64,000 nucleotides of DNA from Marinoscillum furvescens DSM 4134 (lineage in GTDB: Bacteria > Bacteroidota > Bacteroidia > Cytophagales > Cyclobacteriaceae). The position numbers and the translations under genes were made by a program. Location of the stretch: positions 1-64,000 of the forward strand of contig NZ_QREG01000007.1 of NCBI RefSeq assembly GCF_003386095.1, given 5' to 3'. Positions within the stretch are counted from its first letter, which is position 1; each line of letters begins with the position of its first letter. The notes under the pieces are model-generated. The model was not told where the DNA came from. It saw only the letters and a list, made by a program, of their open reading frames with translations, and made no database searches. Below, in pieces: positions 25,862-34,181 of this stretch.

Positions 25862-27118
25862 TCAAACCACTACCAGGGTGGTAATATCATCCTGATTGAA
25901 ATGCCTGGAGGCCATCAGCGAAATGTCTTCTGGTTTAATGTTTTGTAGTGTATCGAAAAAGTCCATAAAATAGCTCTCTGGGAGTTGAGCCAGCTTTAGG
26001 CTTTTGATAAGTCCATGGGCGCTAAACGGCGAGTCAAAAGAGCTCAAAAACTTACCTTTCATGTAATTGATCACCATGCTGAACTCTTCCTGTTCAGGAG
26101 GAGACTGTTGGAGCTTTGTGATTTCCTTTTGGATTTCTTCCTGGCCCAGGGTCACCTTGTCCCTGAGTAGTTCTGAGCCTATACACCAATAAGATGCATG
26201 GTGAAGGTGTAGAAATGAAGAGTGTATGCCATAGGTCAGGCCTTTCTCTTCTCGAATGTTTTTCATGAGGCGTGAGCCAAAAAAGCCCCCTAGAAGTTCG
26301 TTTGCAACTTTTAGCTTATGAATGTCTTCATGATGCCTGTTGATGGTTGTTTTGCCTATTCGCAGGCTGGCCTGGGTGCTGTCTTCACGGGTGATTGTCT
26401 GGCTCTTTCCGGTGTTGGTAAAAGCAGTTCGTTTGGAAGGAGTTGGTGTCTGTGGGAATCCTTCAAATGCACTTTCTACAGCTTTTATTTCATCTTCGCC
26501 CACCATGCCAGTAATAAAGAGGAGCGGCTGGGTGCACAGAAGGTTTTTGTGATTTAGCAGGTCGTCACGTTGTGTTTTGCGTGCCTGCTCTTCAGATATC
26601 ATGAGACCGTAAGGGTGCTCAGCACCAAATAGCAATTCGCGAAATTTCAAGCTCGCAAATGCATTATTGCGGGAATATTGTTGTCGAATTTGCTCTATTC
26701 GAATTTGCTTAAGGGTCTCAAACTCTCGTTTGGGGAAGGAGCTCTCTGTGAGCAGATCCGTCAGAAACTTGACCAGCTCAGGAAAGAACTTGTTCAGTGC
26801 ATACAACTTGATGTTTACCGCATCCAGAGTTGGGGTGATTTCCAGGTGACTACCATAAAAGTCAAAAAATGAAGCAATTTCTTCAGAGCTTTTAGTTGGA
26901 GTGCCTTCAGTAAGCATCTTAAACAAATAATACGCCAGTCCGGCACTGGGTTCTTCCCAGCGCCCTAGTGGCACCACCATTTCAAATAAGACGACAGGTT
27001 GCTGCCCTTGATTGAGCAGGTGTAAATCCAGCCCGCAAGGCAGATGTACTGTCTGTAGTGCGGGGAGGTTTGGTAGATCTATTACAGAAGACTCTGGTGC
27101 TTTGGTTCGGTCTGGCAT
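25862..27118 (-). CDS. M16 family peptidase homologue, non-catalytic
   Basis: A 418-residue protein with the two-domain fold pattern of pitrilysin/insulinase (M16B) enzymes. The site of the zinc motif HxxEH is replaced: GLAHFLEHMLFKGT of active members reads GLAYYLFKMLTEGT here (about 61-74), so zinc binding and catalysis should be lost. M16B proteins often work as pairs of an active and an inactive subunit; an active partner is not in this window. There is no signal peptide. The ATG at 27118 shares its A with the porV stop (TGATG), which implies translational coupling to porV. Confidence 0.88.
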   Translation of the reverse strand: MPDRTKAPESSVIDLPNLPALQTVHLPCGLDLHLLNQGQQPVVLFEMVVPLGRWEEPSAGLAYYLFKMLTEGTPTKSSEEIASFFDFYGSHLEITPTLDAVNIKLYALNKFFPELVKFLTDLLTESSFPKREFETLKQIRIEQIRQQYSRNNAFASLKFRELLFGAEHPYGLMISEEQARKTQRDDLLNHKNLLCTQPLLFITGMVGEDEIKAVESAFEGFPQTPTPSKRTAFTNTGKSQTITREDSTQASLRIGKTTINRHHEDIHKLKVANELLGGFFGSRLMKNIREEKGLTYGIHSSFLHLHHASYWCIGSELLRDKVTLGQEEIQKEITKLQQSPPEQEEFSMVINYMKGKFLSSFDSPFSAHGLIKSLKLAQLPESYFMDFFDTLQNIKPEDISLMASRHFNQDDITTLVVV

Positions 27119-28335
27119 CAATTGGCAGTTGGTGCTTCGTTATCCTTTGTGTCGAAGTTGAAGACAAAAGAAAGTCTAAGCGTATTTCCAAGCGGGTGGT
27201 TGTTTTCTTGAGGCACCAGATATGAAAAATCCACACCGAAAACCTGATATTTAAAGCCTAGTCCGGCAGTAAAGTACTTACGGTTTCCTTTGTTTTCGTG
27301 CTCATAGAAGTAGCCGAAGCGCACCGCAAAGATGTCTTTGTATTTGTACTCCGTACCAGCTGAGACCATGATCTCCTGCATCTCTTCGCTAAACCCTCTA
27401 GGGGCATCCGTAAACGAGCCAAATGCTCCACTGAGGAGTGGTCGGTTAGGATCTTTACCTTGTGCGATTTCAGGGTTGTCATTTTGGTCATAAACGATTT
27501 CTCCGTCTTCATCGGTGCGGTAGATAGGAGGAGTAGGCACCAGTAGCTTGTTGAAATCTAGCAAAACAGAGATGCTGTTGTAAGGGTCGATGTTCATTTT
27601 GAAGCCTGTACCTAGTCTGAGATTGGTAGGTATGAAGTCCTCATTAGAATCGTTGCTGTAAGTTACTTTCTGGCCGAAATTAGACAGGTGAGCCCCAAAA
27701 GAGAGTTCGGAGTTCATGCCGTTGAAAATGAGCTCTTTGTTGTAATACCACCCTACGTCAATGGCGACACTGGTACCTGCTTTTGCATCCGGTGCTCCGG
27801 TGATATTACCAGATAAGTTGGACCAGATATAGCGCAGTGTTACTCCCAGCCCCATGTCTTCGGTGAGCCTCCTGGAGTAGGTAGCGTCAAAGGCCGCTTC
27901 ACGTGGGTTTTCCAGTCCCAAAGGCTCGCCCTGAGAGTCTGTAAGCTGAATTTCACCCAGGTCAAAATACCTTAGTGAAGCACCGATCGTTTGAATGCGG
28001 TCGATTTTTTTGTAGAATGTCAGGTAATTGAGCGACATGTCGTCCACAATGTTTCCCAGCCATGGCGAGTATGAAAATGAAAATCCAAGATCATCTTCTA
28101 TAAAAGCCAACTTTCCGTTGTTCCAGGCAGTACTGTAGGCATCTGGTGCAGAAGCTACACCCGCATCGCCCATAGCAGATGCACGGCTATCTGGTGCAAA
28201 ACTGACAAATGGAACGGCTACAGTAATAGGATTTCGAGAGCTGTCTTGTCCTGAAATATATGCAGATTGGGCCTGTGCCAGGATCGGGAAGAGGGCCAGT
28301 AGTGTGATTAGGGCCTTGTCTAGACGTAAACTCAT
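27118..28335 (-). CDS. porV: type IX secretion system outer membrane protein PorV
   Basis: PorV (LptO) is an outer-membrane beta-barrel that shuttles T9SS cargo from the translocon to the PorU attachment complex. The 405 residues start with a signal peptide (ALITLLALFPILAQA); the mature protein has the family's early PDSRASAMGDAGVASAPDAYSTAWN and alternating beta-strand pattern to the end. It directly follows porU on the same strand with a gap of about 30 nt, the order known from Porphyromonas and Flavobacterium. The ATG at 28335 is chosen over the one eight codons upstream because it leaves a normal signal peptide. Confidence 0.92.
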   Translation of the reverse strand: MSLRLDKALITLLALFPILAQAQSAYISGQDSSRNPITVAVPFVSFAPDSRASAMGDAGVASAPDAYSTAWNNGKLAFIEDDLGFSFSYSPWLGNIVDDMSLNYLTFYKKIDRIQTIGASLRYFDLGEIQLTDSQGEPLGLENPREAAFDATYSRRLTEDMGLGVTLRYIWSNLSGNITGAPDAKAGTSVAIDVGWYYNKELIFNGMNSELSFGAHLSNFGQKVTYSNDSNEDFIPTNLRLGTGFKMNIDPYNSISVLLDFNKLLVPTPPIYRTDEDGEIVYDQNDNPEIAQGKDPNRPLLSGAFGSFTDAPRGFSEEMQEIMVSAGTEYKYKDIFAVRFGYFYEHENKGNRKYFTAGLGFKYQVFGVDFSYLVPQENNHPLGNTLRLSFVFNFDTKDNEAPTAN

Positions 28336-28365
28336 TAAATAGGTTTTTAAAGTTGGCAAAGATAA

Positions 28366-31300
28366 TTAATTAATGACTATTAGTCTTTTGATCACTTCGT
28401 TGGTAGCTCCATCCAGTGAGCTTGTTATTCGTATTCTGTACAGGTAGATTCCTTTGTCCAGTACGCCATTGTCCAGGTTGCTCAGGTCATGAGCAAAACT
28501 CACATTTCTTGGGCTATTGGTAAGCGTGTGCTCCCATCCATGTACCTGACTCCCTTGCATGTCGTAGATAAAAAATTGGATCATAAGGTCCTCACCTGCT
28601 CGGTCATGTTCAAAACTAAAAGTCGTTTCTCCATATTGAGAAATTGGGTTCGGGTAATTTTTGGTGTTGTATAGTCTGATGACTGGAGCTTCAGACACCT
28701 TAAATTTAACAGAGTATTCGGCAGAATTATTGTATGCGTCCCAAACTTTTAACTGCGCGGTGTAATTTCCAGCTTTCAAGCCTTCTAATGGCACCAGAAG
28801 TGTGCCCTTTTTATAAGTGTCCAGATCTGCAGTGTAGTATTTGTTTACTTCAAATGGTTCTTCGTCGTTGAGCTGTAAGGTAAGGCCTGAGTTGAAGCCA
28901 TTTGTGGAAATGTTGATGCCGTGCTCGTCTGACAGTTTTGCGATAAGCAAGCTCGATGGGCCCACTACATCTCCCTGACGAAACGTGGGGTCATTTAAAT
29001 ACAAACTGGCCGCAGGTGGGATGTGGTCATCTGCTATTTCTTCTGCAGAGCCACCCAGCACAAAGTTTTTAGTCGCTGTGCTGGCATCGATGCGATCGTC
29101 TGCATTCCATGCATACAAGTCCAGTTTGCCAGATTCAAAACTATAAGAAATGCTTTTCGGTAAAATGATGTTTGACGCAAACATGCCGTCCTTCACCGTA
29201 AGCTCACCTCTGTATAACGCATTGGTTTGATCTCTAAATTGAAAAGGGTCATTTTCATCACCCAGCGTCACCTTAGATTGAGGTAGGTCCCAGATGTTTA
29301 GCAGGGCTTTGCCGTTGAAGTTGGTGACAGTACTGTTGCCATTTACTATTCTGCCCGATATGGTGACTTCCTGCAAAGCGCTGAGGGTGTCGGTTTCCGT
29401 AAATTGATCCAAAACTATGTCGTACTCAGGGTAATTGAGTTGGAGCATGGGGTCTCCGAGTAAGGCGAAATTGCGATTTTTTAGCCCTTCTAAACTGTTG
29501 TTTTTCGTGTACATGATTACGTCTCCGAGTCTGGGGTGGCGTCCATCTATTTTTTGGAAAACACTGTAGTGGAAACTCTCATTTACCGGGAAGTTGGTGT
29601 TAGAGTAAACAGGACGAGTAGTTGTCAGTAGACCGATTGCTCCTCCGTCAGGGTTCAAGAGAAATTCTTCAGCTCCTGATACTACCGTGGGGTTGTCATA
29701 CTTGCCAAAATCGCAGGTGGCTGTCACTACAAACGGTAATTTGTGGCGATTGGTGAGCTCCATAATCATGTCTTTGGTGACTACCAGTTCATCCCAGTCA
29801 GTCAGCTGCAGATGGTTGCCATGGCCCATGTAGTTAAGAATGAATATACCTTCATGAATAGCCGCTTTTAGTGCTTCTCTGGCAGGAGCATTCTCCTGGG
29901 CATTATCAGGCTGTTCAAAGCGATCCAGGTATAATTTATCCGTGGAGTATTGAATAAACTGGTTGTCTACAATGGATGAAAAGCTTTCTGCCTGTCGCAT
30001 GTGGGTGCTGTTGTCTCCATCATCTGCCAGATATACGAGTCGGGTTCGCCATGGACCGTATGCCTGTGGTGCGGTTTTGTAGCGAATGATTTTATCCAAC
30101 AGTGCTTCGGCTTCATCGGCTGATTTTACGGGCAGCCTCCCAATGCCGATATCTGAAGTGTGATCCTGATAGGGCTGCAAGTACTCATTGGTGCGATCCT
30201 GCTTTCGTACACCTTCAGACCAGCCACCTTCATCGTCTTCCATGAATGAAAGGTAGTCATCTGAGCTATGTGAGAGCACATTGTGGCTGGTTTCAAAGGA
30301 TTGGTAAATTGGAACGAAATTATGGTCTCGGGGAGCTTGTATTTGCTTGTAATCATAAGTAGCATCTCCAAACAACAGGGCATATTTTAGCAGACCACCA
30401 TTGTCGTAGCAGTATTTCAGGTAGTTGCGAATGGCAGTAAGGTCTTCACGCCCAGCGGCAAACTCATTGTAGATCTCCGTAGTAGTAGCTACAGCTACTG
30501 ATAAGCCATCAAAGCTTTGATGAAATGCCGCGAGTCGGTTTGCCTGTGGTAAAAACAACGGGTGCGTCACGATGATGCCATCCACTTTGGTATTGCTTTT
30601 TAGGTTTTGATTGGCAATACGCGACACATAGTATGGGGCAGGGAGTGCTGAGGGGTCCACGGCTACAAGGCGTGTTTCGCTATGGTCTGCGGTAAAGGTT
30701 GAGTTGGAGTCATTGGATGCGGGAATACGAATCGGCTCCAAAGGGTTGCTAACGTTCCACATTTGAACAGCCGAATTGCTGTTGCTGATACGATAGGACT
30801 GTACTTGACCGGAATCACGGTAAATGTACATGCCTGAAGGTGGTATGCTGGCTTTTTTATGGATGCCCAGTATAAAATAGTCGAGGTATGCTGTGCCAAT
30901 GCCGCTGATATTTAGTGAAATACTTAGGCGAATGTCATCAGACTTCAGGAGTGCTTTTTCGTAAAAAGACTCATACCTGAACTTATCTCCATATTGCAAA
31001 TCCAGAATTGGGGTCATGGTCACCGAGCCCAGGGGTTCGTCGTTCAAGGCAAATTCAAATGCATTGTCGTTGGTGGAGTTACTCGCTACTTCTATCCAAA
31101 CGGAGAGGCTGTCCGCATCACTGGTCTCAAATTCATAAGTTTTTCTGCTCTCCTGAGCATAGAATTTTTGGTAAAACCATTTTCTTCCTGTTCTAAATGG
31201 GCTTATGAGGTCTTCGCCGTGTACGATGTACTGCGTGTAGGTATCACTGGAGGAAGTGGAAGTAAGGGCGGTACGCTGTGTTATTCGCTTGCCCTGATCA

Positions 31301-31716
31301 CCTCCGTAGGTTAGCAAAATGTAGGTGGAGTCGGAGTAGATGTTTTGTTCGAGAGAAGGGTGACCTTCTGTAAGGGTGAGGCGGTGTGGACCTTCAGCGT
31401 AAAACAGCACATAATCGCCCTCATCCAGTGTGCCGTCAGATTCCCCACTTACATAAATAGCTATTTCCTGAGGGTCGTAGTAGTGGTTTTCATTATTTGG
31501 CTGTGGTAGCAGTCCTCCGGGCATTCCAAATACCTTGATGGTGCGTGGGTCTACATCTGAAGGAAGGTTTGCTTTGGAGCGGAGAAACTCCCGATCCATT
31601 CGGTAAACACCTGTTTTGGAAATCCCAATCTTGTGCCAGGAGCCCGAAGACAGCACACTTTGCCCGAATGTCAGGCTAGCGCTAAGTAGGAAAAGACTGG
31701 TGAGGATATTACGCAT
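28366..31716 (-). CDS. porU: type IX secretion system sortase PorU
   Basis: Gingipain-family (C25) cysteine peptidase that removes the C-terminal signal of T9SS cargo and attaches it to the cell-surface anchor. The 1116-residue protein has a signal peptide (ILTSLFLLSASLTFG), a long N-terminal beta-rich part, the peptidase core with the probable catalytic His near 632 (NYMGHGNH) and Cys near 668 (TATCDFG), and a C-terminal domain with a KNYPNP motif ending VIKRLIVIN, like type A sorting domains. PorU itself carries such a domain in characterised species. It lies 50 nt behind pssA and just before porV. The start at 31716 skips nine upstream codons. Confidence 0.93.
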   Translation of the reverse strand: MRNILTSLFLLSASLTFGQSVLSSGSWHKIGISKTGVYRMDREFLRSKANLPSDVDPRTIKVFGMPGGLLPQPNNENHYYDPQEIAIYVSGESDGTLDEGDYVLFYAEGPHRLTLTEGHPSLEQNIYSDSTYILLTYGGDQGKRITQRTALTSTSSSDTYTQYIVHGEDLISPFRTGRKWFYQKFYAQESRKTYEFETSDADSLSVWIEVASNSTNDNAFEFALNDEPLGSVTMTPILDLQYGDKFRYESFYEKALLKSDDIRLSISLNISGIGTAYLDYFILGIHKKASIPPSGMYIYRDSGQVQSYRISNSNSAVQMWNVSNPLEPIRIPASNDSNSTFTADHSETRLVAVDPSALPAPYYVSRIANQNLKSNTKVDGIIVTHPLFLPQANRLAAFHQSFDGLSVAVATTTEIYNEFAAGREDLTAIRNYLKYCYDNGGLLKYALLFGDATYDYKQIQAPRDHNFVPIYQSFETSHNVLSHSSDDYLSFMEDDEGGWSEGVRKQDRTNEYLQPYQDHTSDIGIGRLPVKSADEAEALLDKIIRYKTAPQAYGPWRTRLVYLADDGDNSTHMRQAESFSSIVDNQFIQYSTDKLYLDRFEQPDNAQENAPAREALKAAIHEGIFILNYMGHGNHLQLTDWDELVVTKDMIMELTNRHKLPFVVTATCDFGKYDNPTVVSGAEEFLLNPDGGAIGLLTTTRPVYSNTNFPVNESFHYSVFQKIDGRHPRLGDVIMYTKNNSLEGLKNRNFALLGDPMLQLNYPEYDIVLDQFTETDTLSALQEVTISGRIVNGNSTVTNFNGKALLNIWDLPQSKVTLGDENDPFQFRDQTNALYRGELTVKDGMFASNIILPKSISYSFESGKLDLYAWNADDRIDASTATKNFVLGGSAEEIADDHIPPAASLYLNDPTFRQGDVVGPSSLLIAKLSDEHGINISTNGFNSGLTLQLNDEEPFEVNKYYTADLDTYKKGTLLVPLEGLKAGNYTAQLKVWDAYNNSAEYSVKFKVSEAPVIRLYNTKNYPNPISQYGETTFSFEHDRAGEDLMIQFFIYDMQGSQVHGWEHTLTNSPRNVSFAHDLSNLDNGVLDKGIYLYRIRITSSLDGATNEVIKRLIVIN

Positions 31717-31766
31717 TAGAAAATTCCAACGAAATGAGTGCATGGTTTAGTGTGATACAATAGGTG

Positions 31767-32441
31767 CTAAACGTCTTTCGCAGGGCGAAAATTCCCAATG
31801 ATAGACAATACGACATAAGCCGGAATAACAAACGGTAATGCTTTGAGCTGTAACATGGCCACCAGCAGCACTATTAGGATGACTAATGAATATTTGAGTT
31901 GGTTGTTTTTCCAGGACCAATCGTTAAATTTTAATGCGATCATGGGCAAGGGTGCCACCAGAAGGTAGCAGGTGACCAGGGCCAAAGCGAGCAGTGGGTA
32001 GCCACTCAGGTCAATGGCACTCGGAAGCAATGGCAAAGATGTCAGCAGTAGAGCATTTGCCGGAGTAGGTAGCCCTATAAACTGATCTGATTGACGATCG
32101 TCGGTGTTGAATTTGGCCAGTCGAATCGCCGAAAATGCCCCTATCAGGAGAGCCACGTAAGGTAGGTATGGCTGATCTAGCTGTTGCTCCAGCTGAGCAA
32201 AAACAAACAAAGAAGGCAGCAATCCAAAACTAATTACATCTGCAAGAGAGTCCAGTTCTTTGCCGATGGCCGATTGTACGTGCAGCAGGCGTGCAGCAAA
32301 GCCATCCAAAAAGTCAAAAAAAGCAGAGATCAATACAAAATAGATGGCCCATTCACTATTACCTCGAATGATTGCTATGCATCCGATTGCTCCTGTGATG
32401 AGGTTGAGACAGGTGAGTGAATTAGGAATGTGCTTTTTCAT
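31767..32441 (-). CDS. pssA: CDP-diacylglycerol--serine O-phosphatidyltransferase
   Basis: Makes phosphatidylserine, the precursor of phosphatidylethanolamine, in the inner membrane. The 224-residue protein has about six to seven membrane helices and the CDP-alcohol phosphotransferase signature D-G-x2-A-R-x8-G-x3-D-x3-D in DFLDGFAARLLHVQSAIGKE and the following LDSLAD (about 43-66). The type is the membrane-bound PssA of Gram-positive bacteria and Bacteroidota. Its ATG overlaps the stop of the MBL gene (ATGA), so the two are translationally coupled. Psd, the next enzyme, is not in the window. Confidence 0.92.
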   Translation of the reverse strand: MKKHIPNSLTCLNLITGAIGCIAIIRGNSEWAIYFVLISAFFDFLDGFAARLLHVQSAIGKELDSLADVISFGLLPSLFVFAQLEQQLDQPYLPYVALLIGAFSAIRLAKFNTDDRQSDQFIGLPTPANALLLTSLPLLPSAIDLSGYPLLALALVTCYLLVAPLPMIALKFNDWSWKNNQLKYSLVILIVLLVAMLQLKALPFVIPAYVVLSIIGNFRPAKDV

Positions 32442-33076
32442 CCTTTTACAAATGGGTTGTGAAGCTTCTCATGGCCTACGGTGGTGTGTGGTCCGTGTCC
32501 TGGGTATACCGTGGTATCATCCGGGAGCGTGTAGACCTTGGATTTGATATTTTGAAGTAGTTGGTCATGGTCCCCTCCGGGTAGGTCTGTACGGCCAATA
32601 CTTTCTTTAAAAAGCACATCTCCCCCGATTAATGTTTGCTCTTCAGGGAGGTGAAATACAAAATGACCAGGCGAGTGCCCTGGAACACAGATAGTATTCA
32701 GTACAGTGTTGCCAAAACGTATAGGCTCCCCTTCTTTCATCAGTTTATCAGGCTGTGCTTCGGTATATTGTGTGATACCCCATTGCGGAGCATATACGGT
32801 CACAGCACGAAATATTTCGGCTTCACCTTCAGGAATCCAGAGTGGGCAGCCAAAATGTTCTTTCATGTAGTAGTTTCCCAGTACATGATCAATGTGACAG
32901 TGCGTATTTACAATCAGTTTTACGTTTAGATCGTTTTGCTCTATTTGAGCTATGAGCTCTTTGCGTTCGTAATCTTCATAGCACCCTGGGTCTACAATAA
33001 CGGCCTCTTTGGTTTCGTCAAAGAGTATATAGGTGTTTTCGTAGAATGGATTGAAAACAAGCGTTTTTATTTCCAT
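32438..33076 (-). CDS. MBL-fold metallo-hydrolase (glyoxalase II-like)
   Basis: A 212-residue cytoplasmic metallo-beta-lactamase-fold hydrolase with the zinc motif NTHCHIDH (HxHxDH), the later GHSPGH and YPGHGPHT elements, and the typical start LVFNPFYENTYIL...VDPGCY. It resembles GloB-like thioesterases widely present in Bacteroidota; the natural substrate is not known. The ATG at 33076 is chosen because the family starts with this strand and because the shared palindromic -7-like element lies upstream of it. It heads the probable operon MBL-pssA-porU-porV-M16. Confidence 0.85.
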   Translation of the reverse strand: MEIKTLVFNPFYENTYILFDETKEAVIVDPGCYEDYERKELIAQIEQNDLNVKLIVNTHCHIDHVLGNYYMKEHFGCPLWIPEGEAEIFRAVTVYAPQWGITQYTEAQPDKLMKEGEPIRFGNTVLNTICVPGHSPGHFVFHLPEEQTLIGGDVLFKESIGRTDLPGGDHDQLLQNIKSKVYTLPDDTTVYPGHGPHTTVGHEKLHNPFVKG

Positions 33077-33106
33077 ATTATTGAGTGACAATGATCTGGT
33101 ATGGTG

Positions 33107-33114
33107 CAAATTTG
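33107..33114. promoter_or_regulatory. palindromic -7-like box between divergent genes
   Basis: CAAATTTG reads the same on both strands and differs from TAnnTTTG only at the first base. It is 31 nt from the MBL start on one side and 21 nt from the FAD-gene TTG on the other, so one site could serve both directions. Confidence 0.35.
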
Positions 33115-33134
33115 TAAAAAATAAAGTAAGGTCT

Positions 33135-34181
33135 TTGGAGAAAGTAGATTATTTGGTGGTAGGTCAGGGAATAGCCGGGAGTTTGCTCGCCTATGAATTG
33201 CTCAATGCAGGAGCATCTGTAATGGTGCTCAACAAGGAAACAGAGGAGTCATCGTCCATGAAAGCCGCTGGAATTTACAATCCGATAACGGGCAGGCGGA
33301 TGATAAAAACCTGGATGGCTGACGAGTTGTTTTCAGGGCTGGAAGCATATTATAGCCAACTAGAGCAGGTGCTGAATGCCAGGTTTTTGTACCCCAAGTC
33401 TATTTATCGGCCATTTTTTAGCCACGAGGAGCAAAATGACTGGGCAGGGCGCTTGGCGGATGATGCTTACACCCCGTACTTGAAGCAGATACATCCAGGC
33501 TCCCGACAGATTCCAGGCGTTTTAGATGATTTTGGAGGCCTGGAGCTCAAAAAGTGTGGGTTTGTACATCTACCGAACATGCTGAAGGCAATGAGAAAAT
33601 GGTTTGATGATAAGGGAATGTACAGGTCGGAAGTGTTTCAGTATGAAGAAATGAATGTTTCTGAAGGGGAGGTAAAATACAAAGAGCTGCGGGCTACAAA
33701 AGTTGTTTTTTGTGAAGGGCCCGCTGTAGCAGCCAACCCATATTGGAACTCCCTGCCTTTCAAGCCGGTGAAAGGGGAGATTCTGGAGATAGCCACCAAT
33801 CTGCCGGAAAATGAAATTCTCAACCGTGGCGTTTTTGTGTTGCCCAAAAATGGGAAATACAGTGTAGGCTCCACTTACGATCATGACCATTTGGATTATA
33901 AACCCACCGCGAAAGGAATCAATAATCTTAAGGGAAGGTTAAAGAAAATATACGAAGGAGATTATCAGGAAGTAGGTGCCACAGCGGGTGTACGTCCGGC
34001 TACCTATGACAGGAAGCCATTCTTGGGATGGCATCCAGAATTCCCTTCAGTAGGAATATTTAATGGGTTTGGCACAAAAGGCGTATCACTGATACCTTTT
34101 TTTGCGTGTCATATGGTAAATTACTGTCTACGCGATGCAGAACTTTTGCCTGAGGTAGCAGTTAGTAGAACATACGAATGA
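33135..34181 (+). CDS. FAD-dependent oxidoreductase (DAO family)
   Basis: A 348-residue flavoprotein with the dinucleotide-binding start DYLVVGQGIAGSLLAYELL (GxGxxG), the AAGIYNPITGRRM segment and a C-terminal FAD-binding end (VRPATYDRKPFLGWHP, then FNGFGTKG). It belongs to the D-amino-acid oxidase/glycine oxidase/sarcosine oxidase group; the substrate cannot be told. No in-frame ATG lies before the nucleotide-binding strand. The TTG at 33135 is the best start: a GTAAGG-like site precedes it and the protein then begins right at the Rossmann strand. A longer frame from 33051 overlaps the MBL gene and is less likely. The stop overlaps the next start (ATGA). Confidence 0.82.
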   Translation: MEKVDYLVVGQGIAGSLLAYELLNAGASVMVLNKETEESSSMKAAGIYNPITGRRMIKTWMADELFSGLEAYYSQLEQVLNARFLYPKSIYRPFFSHEEQNDWAGRLADDAYTPYLKQIHPGSRQIPGVLDDFGGLELKKCGFVHLPNMLKAMRKWFDDKGMYRSEVFQYEEMNVSEGEVKYKELRATKVVFCEGPAVAANPYWNSLPFKPVKGEILEIATNLPENEILNRGVFVLPKNGKYSVGSTYDHDHLDYKPTAKGINNLKGRLKKIYEGDYQEVGATAGVRPATYDRKPFLGWHPEFPSVGIFNGFGTKGVSLIPFFACHMVNYCLRDAELLPEVAVSRTYE

